Assembly (NCBI RefSeq): GCF_037392515.1
Contig: NC_090287.1
Span: forward strand, 13,319,001-13,383,000
Direction: 5' to 3'
Source of the DNA: Haliotis asinina
Lineage: Eukaryota > Mollusca > Gastropoda > Lepetellida > Haliotidae
Length of the DNA: 64,000 bases
Made by a program: the position numbers and the translations under genes. Position 1 is the stretch's first letter; each line of letters starts with the position of its first letter. Below, piece after piece: positions 11,257 through 22,810 of this stretch. The notes under the pieces were generated by a model, which saw only the letters and a list, made by a program, of their open reading frames with translations, ran no database searches and was not told the DNA's origin.

Positions 11257-11608
11257 CGCATACACGTTTTCAGCGGTTCATGCCGACATATTTTGACTGC
11301 AGTCGTCATTAAGACAATTCCATGTTTGAGTCCCGTTAATCATTTTCATCTCGAACGCTGTCTTTTTTACACTAGCAAATATCCAGCGACCTGTGCAATC
11401 CTTTGGGAGACGGTGTCGACAGTGATGGCTGGAAGGGGTGGTGTCACCAGGTACTGACCTGAACGCCCGCCTGTGACCAAATATGTGCAATGAGTACTAG
11501 TATACGGAATTAATGCTGACAATGACAACAGTACATATGTGCACATCTGTGTCGAATTTCATAATTTATTTTCAATCTTAACCGACTTTTTATAGTTATA
11601 AAGTGAGT

Positions 11609-11858
11609 TTAACTCTTTCCATACGACGAAAATGTTCACAGGTGTACATATACCCAAAGGACGTGATATTACGTCCAGTCATCTTCAACCATTCCGTACG
11701 ACCAGGTTTTTCCAGCTCTAGCCTCTGTCAGTCGTTGCAACCATGCATTTGTGGTTTCACGTCCAATGTATGTAAGTGTCATGTTGCTAATATAGACTCG
11801 TATTGAGGGATGTGACCCTTGTGGCGCAATATCTCGTCTTTCAAATGGAAAGAGTTAA
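11609..11858. mobile_element. TTAA-flanked MITE, copy of 5719-5968
   Basis: Duplicate in the second unit; substitutions inside (ATACCCAAAG for ATATCCAAAG, ATTCCGTACG for ATTTCGTACG). Confidence 0.8.
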
Positions 11859-11941
11859 CGCATTCCAATGGGTTTCTTTTTTATTTGAAAAGTGTAACAG
11901 CGCTACACGATCACTAACCGACTGGTATTGATTCTCAATTC

Positions 11942-12167
11942 CCAGGGCTCGTGAAGCTCCGGGTTAGAATTTGTCTTCAGCAACCCATGCTTGTCGTAAG
12001 AGGCTGCTAGCGGGATTGTGTAGTCTGGCTGACTGACTTTGATGACACAGGTAACCATATCCCAGTTGTGTAGGGCGATGGTCATGATGTTGATAACTGG
12101 ACTGTCTGGTCAATTATTTGTATTTTGCAGACCGCCGCAATATAACTGGAATATTGTTAAGCGCGAC
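11942..12167 (+). mobile_element. Family 2 SINE, copy of 6052-6277
   Basis: Duplicate in the second 5.89-kb unit. Confidence 0.85.
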
Positions 12168-12433
12168 TACCTATCTGCCACTGTGTGCGCAGAGGATTGA
12201 ACTGAGAGTCTTTCTTAAAGAACGACAAAACTCAATTTTTTGGTACCCTTTTTACCACTGCAAAGATTTCTGGTTACTCATAAACGGAACAGCATTCTTT
12301 TTTCTTTCTATTTTTTTTAAAAACAACAACTTATGGTTAATTAATACCAAGCGCTTAAAAGTTGCTAAAAGGTCGTCTGCTTCTCTCTCGCCCGCAAACG
12401 AAACTACAGGTTACTGAACTCTGTCGCCAGAGA

Positions 12434-12449
12434 ACCGGAAGTGACGTCA
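12434..12449 (+). promoter_or_regulatory. Composite ETS/CRE motif, copy of 6544-6559
   Basis: Identical motif ahead of the duplicated THAP-like frame. Confidence 0.45.
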
Positions 12450-12532
12450 TAGAAGGAACGATTTTCAATTTGTTGTATAGAAAATGTGTAGGAAGCTCGT
12501 CATTTTGCTGATTTCTCGACGTCACCAAAGAC

Positions 12533-12628
12533 ATGCCGAATTGTTGTGTTGCCGTCAATTGCTCCTTGGGGTCGGATGATGGTGTCACTGTGCACAGATT
12601 TCCACCGGACCCCGTAGTTTGTGCTTAA
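12533..12628 (+). pseudogene. THAP fragment, copy of 6643-6738
   Basis: Identical 31-residue THAP-like start in the second 5.89-kb unit, also ending at TAA. Both copies stop at the same place, so the truncation predates the duplication. Confidence 0.5.
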
Positions 12629-12787
12629 ATTGGTTGTTTGTGTGTGCGAAGCGAGCGTTGTGGAAGCCTGTGGTATAATACTAAATTGGATGGTTCGCCC
12701 CCTACCACGCTTCCAGGATAAAAAATGGAGTTCAAGTTTCATCGATTTTATAAAATAAAGACTGCTTACTACACATTGCTGACCAAA

Positions 12788-12932
12788 AGGATTTTACATG
12801 TATAACGCTTTCTTCCTCGGACGCGAGGTTGTGGACGAAGTGCCTATGTTAGCGTAAGTAGTATTATATTGACCCCCGCCTCGATTCCAAGAGTGAAATC
12901 GTTATGTTATAAGCAATGTCATGTAAAATCCT
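12788..12932. mobile_element. Foldback element (145 bp)
   Basis: Left arm AGGATTTTACATG..ATAACG is the inverse of the right arm CGTTATGTTATAAGC..CATGTAAAATCCT. The pairing extends over roughly 60 bases with mismatches, leaving a short spacer. It sits inside the first tandem unit. Only its first 33 bases occur at the end of duplication copy 1. Confidence 0.7.
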
Positions 12933-13167
12933 AATGACGATCAATAAAAGACATATTTCATTACCAGTGAAAAGTAATTTTGTAAGTCGGTGAAAAGAAA
13001 TTTAAATAGCATTTACCTTCGGACAGGACGCCACCGTTTTTGAAAATGGTGAAGTCAGGGGCTAGAAGTCCGTTAGAATTATTGAGATCATGGTTTGTTT
13101 TCATCAAGTTGGAAAATCCAAACTACTTTTTGATGGTAGTTAAATGTGTATTTGAATCATGGCCAAA

Positions 13168-13326
13168 AGGATTTTGCATGACACAACTTGTAACATAACG
13201 ACTTCTTCCACGGAAGCAAGGTGGGGGGTCTAAGTGACATTAATATTGCAAGTAAAATTATATTGCCCTCCATCTCGCTTCCAGGAGTGAAAATGTTATG
13301 TTATAAGCAATGTCATGCAAAATCCT
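13168..13326. mobile_element. Foldback element (159 bp)
   Basis: Same design in the second unit. AGGATTTTGCATGACAC..AACATAACG pairs with GTTATGTTATAAGCAATGTC..GCAAAATCCT. The inner arms GGAAGCAAGGTGGGGGG and CCCTCCATCTCGCTTCC also match. Confidence 0.7.
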
Positions 13327-13640
13327 ATTGTCCATCAATACAATACATATTTTACTAGCAGTAGAAAGTAATTTTGATTTTGTAAGTCGGTGAAAACAAA
13401 CTTAAATAGCATTCATTCTCAGACAGGGCGCCGCCATTTTTGACAATCGTGAAGTCACGGGCTAAAGTCCAGTTGAATTAATGAAATTATGGTTTGCTTT
13501 TATCAAGTTATAAAATCAAAAGTACTTTCGACTAGTAGTTAAATATGTATTTGAATCATGACCAAAAGGAGTTTGCATGACACAATTTGTAACGTAACCT
13601 AAGCGAGGTCGGGGTCGAAGTGAAAATACTGCTCGATAAT

Positions 13641-15174
13641 TTTCTACACTTGCTAAATTTACTTGGTTTGTAAACGTTCACTCACCAGTATGTAGACACT
13701 TGTCAATATACGTCTTTATACTTGGTCTCATAATCCTAATTACTTTATAACCATACTTGTATGCATTTTGAAACTTAACAGAAACAAGCGATCTGCGAAT
13801 GTATAGCAGGAATGTAATATCTAGACATTTAATAGTTTGCCTATATGAATCATAATTCGCACGCACGCGCTAGTGTATGTCGTCTGTATCATAACGCTTC
13901 ACGGCGAAAACAATGATTCTTTTGAAAGCTACGACAGCTTCATAAAAACAAAATGCAAATATTTTGAATTAAAATAAGTTGAAGATATATGAGCAATGTC
14001 AGGCTCTTACCTTGTTCGAGGAATGTATCCATCAATATCCACAAAAACTAGTGATATATAATTCATCTGCAGATTTCCCAAATTATGTGTCTTTTAACAG
14101 TTTAATATACGTAAACGTGATGTATCTTTCCAGGTTTTTCACACTGCTGCATAGTCTCATTGGTCACCCAAGATAGCACACCTGGCAACTAATTGCATAA
14201 TGTGCGTTGTTCTTTTAATCCTTTGAAAGAAAGGTGTTGTTTTTACATAGACACATACACGACAGAGTGTATTCAGTATAGATTAGTAAATGTCCTTTTG
14301 ACAAATCCCCATTGAAATCCGCATAAAAGTAATTAATCAATCAGCGTGTTATCTGTTAATCCTTTGATCGATCCAGACACAATAAATGCCAAATGGGGCC
14401 CTTTGTCGGGTAATCTAAGGTGGCGTTACCACCAATTATACCTGTTATAAATTCCTTAACTGAGTATCAAGTGAATGAGAACAAATGCCGTGTAGGTTTA
14501 TACCACCTAACACGGATTACAACCTAGCGACACCAAGTGATTTTGACAAAATCGTCTATGAAAACCAGAGTTGTAACTCGGAAACTAGGCAATTCAGGAG
14601 ACAAAACTAAATGGTAGTAGATTGTGAGAACATATAGCTTTCAGATTTCACAACAGCTGCCGCGATTTCAGGTTTGTGCAAACCTGTAAACGAAATAGTT
14701 TACCCCCTGAAGTGTAGATGAATTCTGCACAGACCCTCATATTGATACTTACTATTACGTCACGGAAACGCGCCGCTCTGATTGGTTGAAATTTCGTTTG
14801 CGGGTGAGAATTGTGCACTGTTGTCAAAAAGGTCGATTTAAGGTAAATAAAGATCGAATTGAGCAGTTTTAATGACGGGTTTTCATTTATAACGATGTCA
14901 ATTAGTGATTTATGCATTTGCACCCCTGGAGTATGTGTGATCTTTAAGACACACTACAAGTAACATAGGCATATAATGGAATTTTCAAAGGAATATGTGT
15001 GTTGGGATGGGGGTGGGGTGCACAGAGGGTTCAAACACTCTGAATGAACTGAGGCATATTTGGGGGTTAAAGTCGGGTTGACAATCATTTCGAATAATAA
15101 ATCGAGTCGTGTGTACAAGTCTTCACATGTAACAACTCTGAATGCTAATCCTTTAAGATGATTATACCGCAGTA
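13641..15174. other. Unassigned DNA
   Basis: No gene or repeat recognised. Short frames here lack family resemblance. At about 14756-14790 a CRE-like TTACGTCAC and an ATTGG (inverted CCAAT) lie close together in a locally GC-richer patch, which could be a minus-strand promoter, but no gene follows visibly. Confidence 0.4.
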
Positions 15175-15322
15175 GTGAGTGACTATGATTTTAGGCCGCG
15201 TTCAGCAATATTACAGCAATAATCAAGGGCTTCACACATGTACCCAAGTGGGCAATTAAACACTGGTCTTCGGTGTAACGAGCGAACGCTTTATCCACTA
15301 GGCTACCCCACCGCCCCCTGGC
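15175..15322 (-). mobile_element. Family 1 SINE, minus strand
   Basis: Tail TGAGTGACTATGATTTTAGG leads to ACTAGGCTACCCCACCGCCC at the head end. Diverged; B box region degraded (GGGCAATTAAACACTGGTC). Confidence 0.85.
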
Positions 15323-15857
15323 GTAGCAACATGAACACCCATCACACGCACAGTGTACGACATCTGGCAGAGTAAAGTATCGGCTTTTAGCACCTTTTGG
15401 TACCATACAGCCGTAGATAGCGGACCTTCCGGAGGTCAAACAACAGGCAAGAAACCTTATCAAAAGTATACCACACACTAAAACTGGCGTAACCTAGAAG
15501 ACAGGGATTTCCGGACAACGAACTAAAACCAATACCATGGATATCTGACATTCAGTGAACCATTCATAATTTTTAGCCGCATTTTGCGCTTATTGTGACA
15601 CATTCTCAAGACTGATCATACAAAGAATGCTTGATGGCAAAATAATGAAGATAGGCGTAATTTAATTACTACACCTTCTGCTCGGTCTGAAATGAAGCAG
15701 ATCTTGCTCCGAGTGCTGACGCTGCTTTGCTTTTCCTTGTAACGATGTTTGGAGCTAAATACCTGTCTTGAAAAATGGAGTTTTGTTTTGCAGAAAACTG
15801 TTTTGGCCGTCAAAAACCTTCGTTTTCATAATCTACACCAATAAGTAAAAGAATTCC

Positions 15858-17113
15858 TTAAAGGTCACATGCAACCAAAAATTCAAACATAATTAAAACA
15901 CATCTATCACTTATTCAGGACACATAATATACATTGCTGCTTTAAAAAAAACCCAAATAAACAAAATTATAAGCGTACAATCGCGATTCAAAAGTGCAAT
16001 ATTTTGTACTTGGGCTTACATCCCCCGAAAAGAAGCCCTCGGGAGACCGAACCCAGTCAGAGCGGGTGGATATGCACTCAAGTGTAACGACGGCTTCCGA
16101 TTGGCTGTTTCATTTGCTGATATGCTGTTGGTTCATTGTGTGTACAGAAAGGTGATCTGTTTGATGGGCATTTTAGAAGTTTAGCCAGTCACAAGAAAGT
16201 AAAATTCTTTATGGATAACAACTTCATTTTGTGTACTTGATGCGTCGTTTCACTATGGATTCATATACTGTTGTCAAACAAAATCATATACACTAAAAGA
16301 AGTCGTTATCCATGAAGAATGTATATAGAGATGTTGGGTTTGGAAAATACATGTGCTCTGAATTTGCGCTCGATCCAATAAAAACTCACGTCAGTAGAGA
16401 TGGTAAACTACTGCGTGGCGGAATCCGTCATTCGTCCAAGTACAAAGGAGGACTTGAAAGTGTCAAGAGTTTGCACCAGTTTCCATCAGATCCAGTCATC
16501 CGAAAAAAAAATGAATGTAGTTTGTTTGAAGCCCACAGACATAAAAACATGTCATGTGTATCACACGTGCCTAATTACATAATGTGACAGACACGGGACT
16601 CGGGTGTACGAGTCATAAATCAACTTGTTTTCTTTATGTCGTATAGTCTGATAGGTGTTAAGTTCAAATTGCATGTGGTCAATGATTGAAGCTGTGTATT
16701 GCATGTTGTCCTTAGCAGACAGACAGGCAGACATATAGGTGTGAATAAACCAGACATTGAGCTTTCTCTGTGACAGAGGCTGCTTACTACAATCAGCAAG
16801 TTTTTTTTACGTAACGAGTAGATTATTTTATTTACTTGTTTGTGTACACACCCAAGATTGGACTACTGCTCACGACCTCAGACGCTGGGTTGTTTCAAGC
16901 TCCGCGAACCTATTCACTGCGCATGCGTTATGGACGCAGCGCAGCACAGTTGTTGAAACCAGTTTGAACTCCGATTTCGCGGGCATTTTTCTCATCGCGT
17001 TTTTTTCAACTTTATAGGTTGAATTGGCATTTTTTATGATTTGTTTCGGTAAGTGCATACCGAAAGGTACCAGAATCTACAAAGTTGAGTTTTACGTTGC
17101 ATGTGACCTTTAA
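15858..17113. mobile_element. 1.25-kb TTAA-flanked TIR element
   Basis: TTAA then AGGTCACATGCAAC at the left; GTTGCATGTGACCT then TTAA at the right. The 14-bp terminal inverted repeats are perfect and the TTAA duplication is piggyBac-like. An inner inverted pair, TTCTTTATGGATAACAAC and GTTATCCATGAAGAA (about 16208 and 16305), suggests a nested foldback. Inside, a frame at 16312-16587 contains SLHQFPSDPVIRKK, which resembles the FP-x-DP-x-x-RKK stretch of THAP domains, but no zinc ligands line up and a frameshift follows the A run at 16503. No transposase is present. Confidence 0.75.
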
Positions 17114-17283
17114 GTATTTCATCAGAAATGGTTCCTAAAATGTATACATGATATTACGAACCAATATACTATATATGCAGTACGTTTTGAAATTAATTTA
17201 TCCACGCCTTGACAGGAACCTGTTCATATGGTTAACTTATTAGATGGTGTATATATAAAATGTTCATGATTTTACATCTACTA

Positions 17284-17428
17284 GGGCGGTGGGGTAGCCT
17301 AGTGGTTAAAGCGTTCGTTCATCACAACAAAGGTCCGGTTTCGATTCCCCCCACAAGTGCAATGTATAGAGCCCATTTTTAGAATATAGGTAACTGCGGC
17401 GTAAAACCTAACTCACTCACACATATTC
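17284..17428 (+). mobile_element. Family 1 SINE
   Basis: GGGCGGTGGGGTAGCCTAG and GTGGTTAAAGCGTTCG are intact. The middle is shortened, and the tail AACTGCGGCGTAAAACCTAA ends with ACTCACTCAC. Confidence 0.9.
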
Positions 17429-18749
17429 TACTTTATTCTCTTTGACCAGTCATTTCTATAATTTTAATCCATAATTCTATATTACAAATGTGTTCACTTT
17501 ACAAACGATAGCACAGTTTCATGGCATATGTTATGCTTTGACATGATATTACACTACATATAAAACGAAAGCATTTCAAGTAGTTAGACATGTTTACTGG
17601 TGTTTATTTCATGAAACAGTAGAAAACAATCACGATAACATTTTTTCCAGCAGCCAATATTCAAAGGAAAACACAGCTTTCTATCAACCTATCAATCAAT
17701 CTATTTACAATCCTCTAACACAAAATGAATACGGAAAGACCAACTGCTGAACCATTGTGCAAACATTGGCCTTGAACATTAATATACATGAAGTTGTGTT
17801 AATTAGCGAATGTATGTTATACATCGTGCGAAAATATAATCACATGACGCACATGGGTTTCTGTTCATCAGGATATTCACTATAAATAGCGCAGATGATA
17901 AGTATGATGACCATCGCTCTGGAGAAATACAAAGTCCATTAGGTAGTGAGATGATATTTTACCTTTTGAGAAACAAAAGAAGCAAAATATTGGCGTTTAT
18001 TTGAATTAGGAGGCAACGCACGAGCATATTACCCTGAATAAAAAAACTAGTGAGCTTCTCTCTCTTACGTGATACTCGAAATATTATCAAATATTAAATA
18101 TTAAATATGACCTTTTAACTAGCGTTAATATTGACCAATATCTGCCAGAGAGTGAGTGATAATTTCTAGTCCCCATTTAGAGTAGGTTTAAATGTGAAAG
18201 GAGTTCATCACACTAAAGAAGTTTCCAAACAATCAAATGTTGAAATGTATGTCAAACAGAATGATCATAAGTCCATAAAACACATTCAACGAAGTCAAAA
18301 TACCATACATACCTCAAATACGACATGATATCGTTTCCAAGGGAATCCTACATCGCAAAAATGATTCATCAATCGGAAACTTGTCAGTCCGGATGTTTTG
18401 CATGTGGGATGTTATTATCCGGTGTACGAAGGTTCTGAACTTATTAAGCATTTATAATCTGTAAATCTACAAACGAAGTATTTGATCAACTGCCCTTACC
18501 TATTTGAATGTCAGTACGACCACTGAACTGTTTCAGATTCAATACTGACACCATTTTGGTCCTTGAGTGGTGTTGATCTGTTTATATTACTCACAGCGCC
18601 AATCACCTATATTTTTCTGGGAGTTGATTGGCAGTCAAAATTTTAATGCATGTTCAAATTTGCTTCCGCACCTGTTAAGTCTTGGGAAAACTACGTGAGA
18701 CAATCCTCTGCAGGAACAAGCCTTGTGTATATGTCCCTCTTCGATCGGA
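17429..18749. other. Unassigned DNA 3' of M4 gene 1
   Basis: AT-rich DNA without a recognisable repeat. It should contain the 3' UTR of the minus-strand peptidase gene. One AATAAA on the minus strand lies near 17997, rather far (about 750 bases) from the stop codon; I cannot say whether it is used. Confidence 0.4.
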
Positions 18750-20722
18750 TCATCCAGCCCATAGGTCAATGCCCCAACACTCAAGAGCATAGAACGCTCT
18801 GAACAAAAAGTTTCGATGAGTGTAGTAGTCCAAACAGAAGTAGCCAGCCCTAATAGATGCATCCTTGATGGCTATTCGACTTTTTGTTGAGAACCGGACA
18901 AAGAAGTACCTAGAATCAAGATTCGTAACATTATACTCCAGATAGTTGTTTTCATCGGCCAGAGCCACGGTGTTTTTAGTTTGTCTGTTCCAGGATTCGT
19001 TGATTATTTCTATGAATATATCCTTGCCACTATCGCTTGATGCTTGGATATAGAAGGAGCTAGCCCACTCTGGAACCTCAATGCCAAACACTGGGTTTAT
19101 CGATCTGGAAACGGTTACCCCAGTTCGGGTTTTATTGTGCCTTAGGTGAAGGATGTGATCTTTAATGTCGCATGCTTCGATGCCCACGTCGGCGAAGGAC
19201 TTAATATAGTGCTCTGGAGTCTGACCAAGATCATAAACTGATTTCATAATATCACACGCTCCGTCTGTGAAGTTGCTGAGGGGATGCCAATACATTTTAT
19301 TGGCATGGAGAAACACTCTGAAGACGTCTCTGGGATCATCACTGTATTCTTGACACAGGAGGTAGAACACGCGGTTGTAGATTCCGCTGCAACCATGCGG
19401 ATCAATTCCTTCTTTGTACTTCTTCATATGTTTGATTGATCTCCCGTTCTTTGGTGGATCGTCCAGATAGCGCATCGATCTTTCATGGAACATAATTCCG
19501 TAGCCAACTCTCCAGTCGATGACATCAAGGTACAACTCTGCCATTTCACCAGCCATGTCCGAGAAGGCTTCATTCAACCCTCCCGTCTGGCTGACGTACA
19601 ACAGACCGGCATTTTTTTCGCTGAACCCATGAGCAATTTCGTGTGCAGCAATATCAAGGGCAACAAAAGGATAGACCTGTCGCTTTCGACCATCTCCAAA
19701 GGTCACATTCTGGCCGTTCCAGAAAGCATTCACATGATTCTTGGAGAAATGCACTCTCATGACCAGGTTTTCAACAAGCTTATGGCCAAACCAGTCCAGA
19801 AACATCCTCTGTATCTGTGTTCCAAAGTACAAAGCGTCAAGAGCTGGGGAGTATGCTCCATTAATGGAGTCATTGTACGTCTGATCACAGTTGAAGCTTG
19901 CGGTTTCAGTGATGTTCTCCAGTTCAGTATGTTGCATGTCAACCACTCTCACAAGGTCATTCTCCAAATAGCAAGTATTCCCTTCTTTTCGCAATTCCAA
20001 ACACTGAGGAATTATTCCATACTCCCGTTTACCGATCTTTTCATTACCCCCATAGAGCCTATGACGCTCATTGGGGAAACATGTCTGGAGATTATTCCAT
20101 GCCTTAATCACTTCTCCAGTTCTTGTGTTAATGATTGCCGTTGGCCGTTTCACCTCTTCCTCCATTTCAATAAGATATTCCACGATTGCAATTGGAAAAA
20201 CTGTACTGTTGTCGTCTATATATACATCATACACAATCTTACGATTTCCTATATTTTCAGTGATATTTTCATCATTGTTAAGCTTGATAAGTATATCATA
20301 TAACTCCCCTTCGGATAGCTCGTGGTCAAAGTCCTTTAACTCGGTTTCAATATCTTCAACAATGGTGCCACTAGCATCAATAAGAGTTTCATTGTCATCG
20401 TCCACTTTGACCGTCACAATTGTGTCAAATACGTCCCTACTCCGATATCGTTCTTTCATCTTCCTCAGTGTGACGCCGTGGACTGTGACAACTTCTTTGA
20501 CAGTTTCAAACCTCTCTGCGCCCTTTAGTCCAAGCATCTCTTCGGCGTATTCTTCAGGGCGTACTGAAGCACCTTCAGCAGATCGCTTGGCTCTGTGTGA
20601 GTCTGTCATTTCAGGAGGCTGTCTTGACTGGTAGCCTATTGGGACTTTTGATACCTGTGTAAGTTTGTCTCGGGCGCTCATCCGTTTGGCTGATTGCACT
20701 CCATGGTGAGTGACGGCCGCCA
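18750..20722 (-). CDS. M4 (thermolysin-type) zinc metallopeptidase, terminal exon
   Basis: Secreted metalloendopeptidase, complete from propeptide to stop (TGA at 18750-18752), 656 full codons after a split first codon. Numbering from that codon: a dibasic RAKR at 44-47 is a possible furin site; FTP-like propeptide 75-125; PepSY-like inhibitor segment about 140-212; the mature part begins near GGNEKIGKREYG (225). The zinc site is HEIAH (H361, E362, H365) with third ligand E385 in GGLNEAFSD, 24 residues after the first His as in thermolysin. H443 in PHGCSGIYN corresponds to the transition-state His. A Cys-containing C-terminal beta domain (about 555-645) resembles PPC-type extensions. All catalytic residues are present, so it is probably active. 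There is no ATG before residue 15. The exon opens at a TATACTTTCAG|TG splice acceptor, phase 1, so the start and signal peptide are upstream. A paralog with the same phase lies at 55558-57482. Family call very secure; substrate unknown. Confidence 0.95.
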
Positions 20723-20740
20723 CTGAAAGTATATACGTCA
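20723..20740 (-). other. 3' splice site of M4 gene 1 (phase 1)
   Basis: The minus strand reads TATACTTTCAG, a pyrimidine-rich tract ending in AG, immediately before the first coding bases TG-GCG-GCC. The in-frame codon at this point would be GTG, so translation cannot normally start here. Paralog 2 has an equivalent site at the same protein position and phase. Confidence 0.65.
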
Positions 20741-22277
20741 GAGAGTAAATAAAACTGTATGGATCACTCCCAAATTGTGAAAAACAAAAATATAGCCATG
20801 TTCGTTATGCTCAATCAGATTTTCACTTAGTGCATAAGAATATGTTATCTGCCTATAACTACCGATCAAGTACCAAAGCACTACAAAAAACACCACCATA
20901 ACACAGATTCAGTAGTACTGAGCGAGGCGTCCATCAACTTACAGGTTATTACAAAATGAATACATTTTATTTACACGTTATTCTGATGTAGAAGTCTATG
21001 TTCTTTTGATTTATTGTAGGATCATCACAGAAACACATGCTCGAGATATGGTCGGAATCGTAAATTGCTTCTGCTTTTAACAAATATTTGTTGTGAAAGG
21101 CTTAAGGCTATTGTAGATGTAGTTAATATGACAGCGACTCTTAGCCGATTCTGGAGCAGTAGCAATTCCAATGCAAGTTTCTGGATTGTTCTTTGTCTAT
21201 CTCATCTTGGTTTACTTACGAAATGTACGGCAAATATTAACTGTTTTTTACTGACTTTAACGATTAATGGCCAGAGATGCGTTTCACTCTGTCATCTTTA
21301 AAGTTGTCATTGTTGATGTAAACCTTAAGTTAGTTCCACCATAATATCATGTAAGTATATTAACTAATTTCACACGTCTCTACGTTTATAACCCATTGCA
21401 TGCAACAGTACACCAGAGGAAGTTCTTGTTAATCGATCCATCATCTTCTCAGACTGCATGTTTAGCATCAACATGCAAAAACCCTCGCAGACAACATTCC
21501 TGTATCAGTGGTATGCAGCACAAACGCCTTCTATTTTCAGCCAATACAAAACTACTTTGTTCTGGGTAACATTAAATACATCGAGTAGGTTCTTGTCAAA
21601 CTGAGTGCTAACATAAATCACGAAGTCTAGTAGTCATGCCGAAGGCCCTTGTTCGATTTCCTACATGGATTGAGCCTATTTCCGGTTTTTGACCGAAGTG
21701 AATATTGCTAAAGGTGTGGTAAGCTGATTTGGGCTTTGCGTCACATCGGCACTATTCCAACCATAATAGCAACGAGATCAAGTTTGCACTTAGTTCCGTC
21801 CATAACCCACTTTCTGATTTGGTCAATGCGGATTCTGTTGCGAGAGTGGAGATCTATTGTTTCAACAGATATGTAGAGTTAAGTTCGAGGTTTTACTGTA
21901 TCAAGTGGCCTTGTATGTTGTATGTTTAGCGTGAACTTTCTCTTTATGTCATGGGAAGCAAACGGATCATAGTCAGTGCCTGGTACTTGGCAGTTAACCT
22001 ATCGGTGTTACTAAAACACTAAGACGTAGAAGCTGGTTGGCAAGTACGTACTGTTCTCGTAGTGTATGCAAATGTGAGCTCAAGGGAAGTTGCTCTACCA
22101 CAGTTAATGCGTTTAAAAACATGATCATAAATGGAATATCCAGCAGCAAGCAGATTCTTAGCATACCGAAATATATCTACGGATGCATTGCGTGTAACAC
22201 TGCAGTTGTTGGAACTCCATTGCTGTTTGAAAGCGCAATCATTCATGGCGTCGCAGTAACATGTTCGTGAATCATAT
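20741..22277. other. Probable intron/upstream DNA of M4 gene 1
   Basis: No exon with an ATG, hydrophobic core and phase-1 donor was found here. A very decayed family 1 SINE is visible at about 21625-21725 (AGTCATGCCGAAGGCCC, GTTCGATTTCCTACATGG, TGAATATTGCTAAAGG). Other frames are short and unconvincing. Confidence 0.4.
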
Positions 22278-22470
22278 GCCACCCATGCATAACTGTCCAC
22301 ATCAGGAAACTTTCCATGCATATCTCTTCACACCAGCAGACCACCCATGCATATTTCTCCACACCAGCAGACCACCCATGCATATTTCTCCACATCACCA
22401 AACCACCCATGCATATTTCTCCACATAAGCAAGCCACCCATGCATATTTCTCCACATAAGCAAACCACCC
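22278..22470. repeat. 31-bp minisatellite, about 6 copies
   Basis: Unit CCACCCATGCATATTTCTCC followed by ACACCAGCAGA or ACATAAGCAAA. Diverged outliers continue to about 22650 (CCATGCATATCTTCCCC). Because 31 is not a multiple of three, the Trp/Met-rich minus frames (YAWV, NMHGW) are products of the repeat, not a protein. Confidence 0.9.
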
Positions 22471-22718
22471 ATCTTATATCTGTATGACAGCGGTACAAGT
22501 ATCTCTAAGGAAACGTCGCACTGAAGAATATAAGAAGTTGTCATACGTACGGTTTGTCCTGTATCATGCATATCGTTCCATATAAAAAACACGTCCATGC
22601 ATATCTTCCCCTATAATGAAACCGCCCAGGCTCACATCAGATAACCACCAATGCACATATTCCCCAGGGCGATCTCTTTATGCAGCACTAACAGACATTT
22701 GGCATATTGTTATGATAT

Positions 22719-22810
22719 CCAGTAATATATAATCCGGTAATATATAATCCGATAATATATAATCCGATAATATATAATCCGGTAATATATAATCCGGTAA
22801 TATATGAATT
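22719..22810. repeat. 15-bp minisatellite, about 6 copies
   Basis: Tandem CCGGTAATATATAAT / CCGATAATATATAAT. On the minus strand it reads as a YILPD/YILSD pentapeptide repeat, but the surrounding frame has no other protein-like content. Confidence 0.9.

Larger units (their letters stand above)
6931..12820 (+). repeat. 5,890-bp tandem duplication, copy 2
   Basis: Second head-to-tail copy of 1041-6930. The junction CTTCCTCGG|TTCGTGTCC at 6930/6931 is the only novel joint. The right end, at 12820, falls inside the left arm of a foldback element (12788-12932), while the left end abuts a hairpin at 1022-1040. Confidence 0.95.
12781..13640. repeat. Diverged tandem units of about 380-400 bp
   Basis: GACCAAAAGGATTTTACATG recurs as GGCCAAAAGGATTTTGCATG at 13161 and GACCAAAAGGAGTTTGCATG at 13559, giving two full units and a partial third. 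Shared interior blocks include AAGCAATGTCATG, GTAAGTCGGTGAAAA and GTTAAATGTGTATTTGAATC. The 5.89-kb duplication ends within the first unit. Confidence 0.8.

Noticed and set aside
19485..20303. 272-codon plus-strand frame and several shorter ones opposite both M4 exons
   Set aside because: They lie antisense to strongly conserved peptidase coding sequence, have no family resemblance and are shadows of the real frame.
22243..22455. YAWV/MHGW repeat protein on the minus strand
   Set aside because: The 31-bp unit shifts frame each copy, so no stable protein repeat exists; interruptions are immediate.
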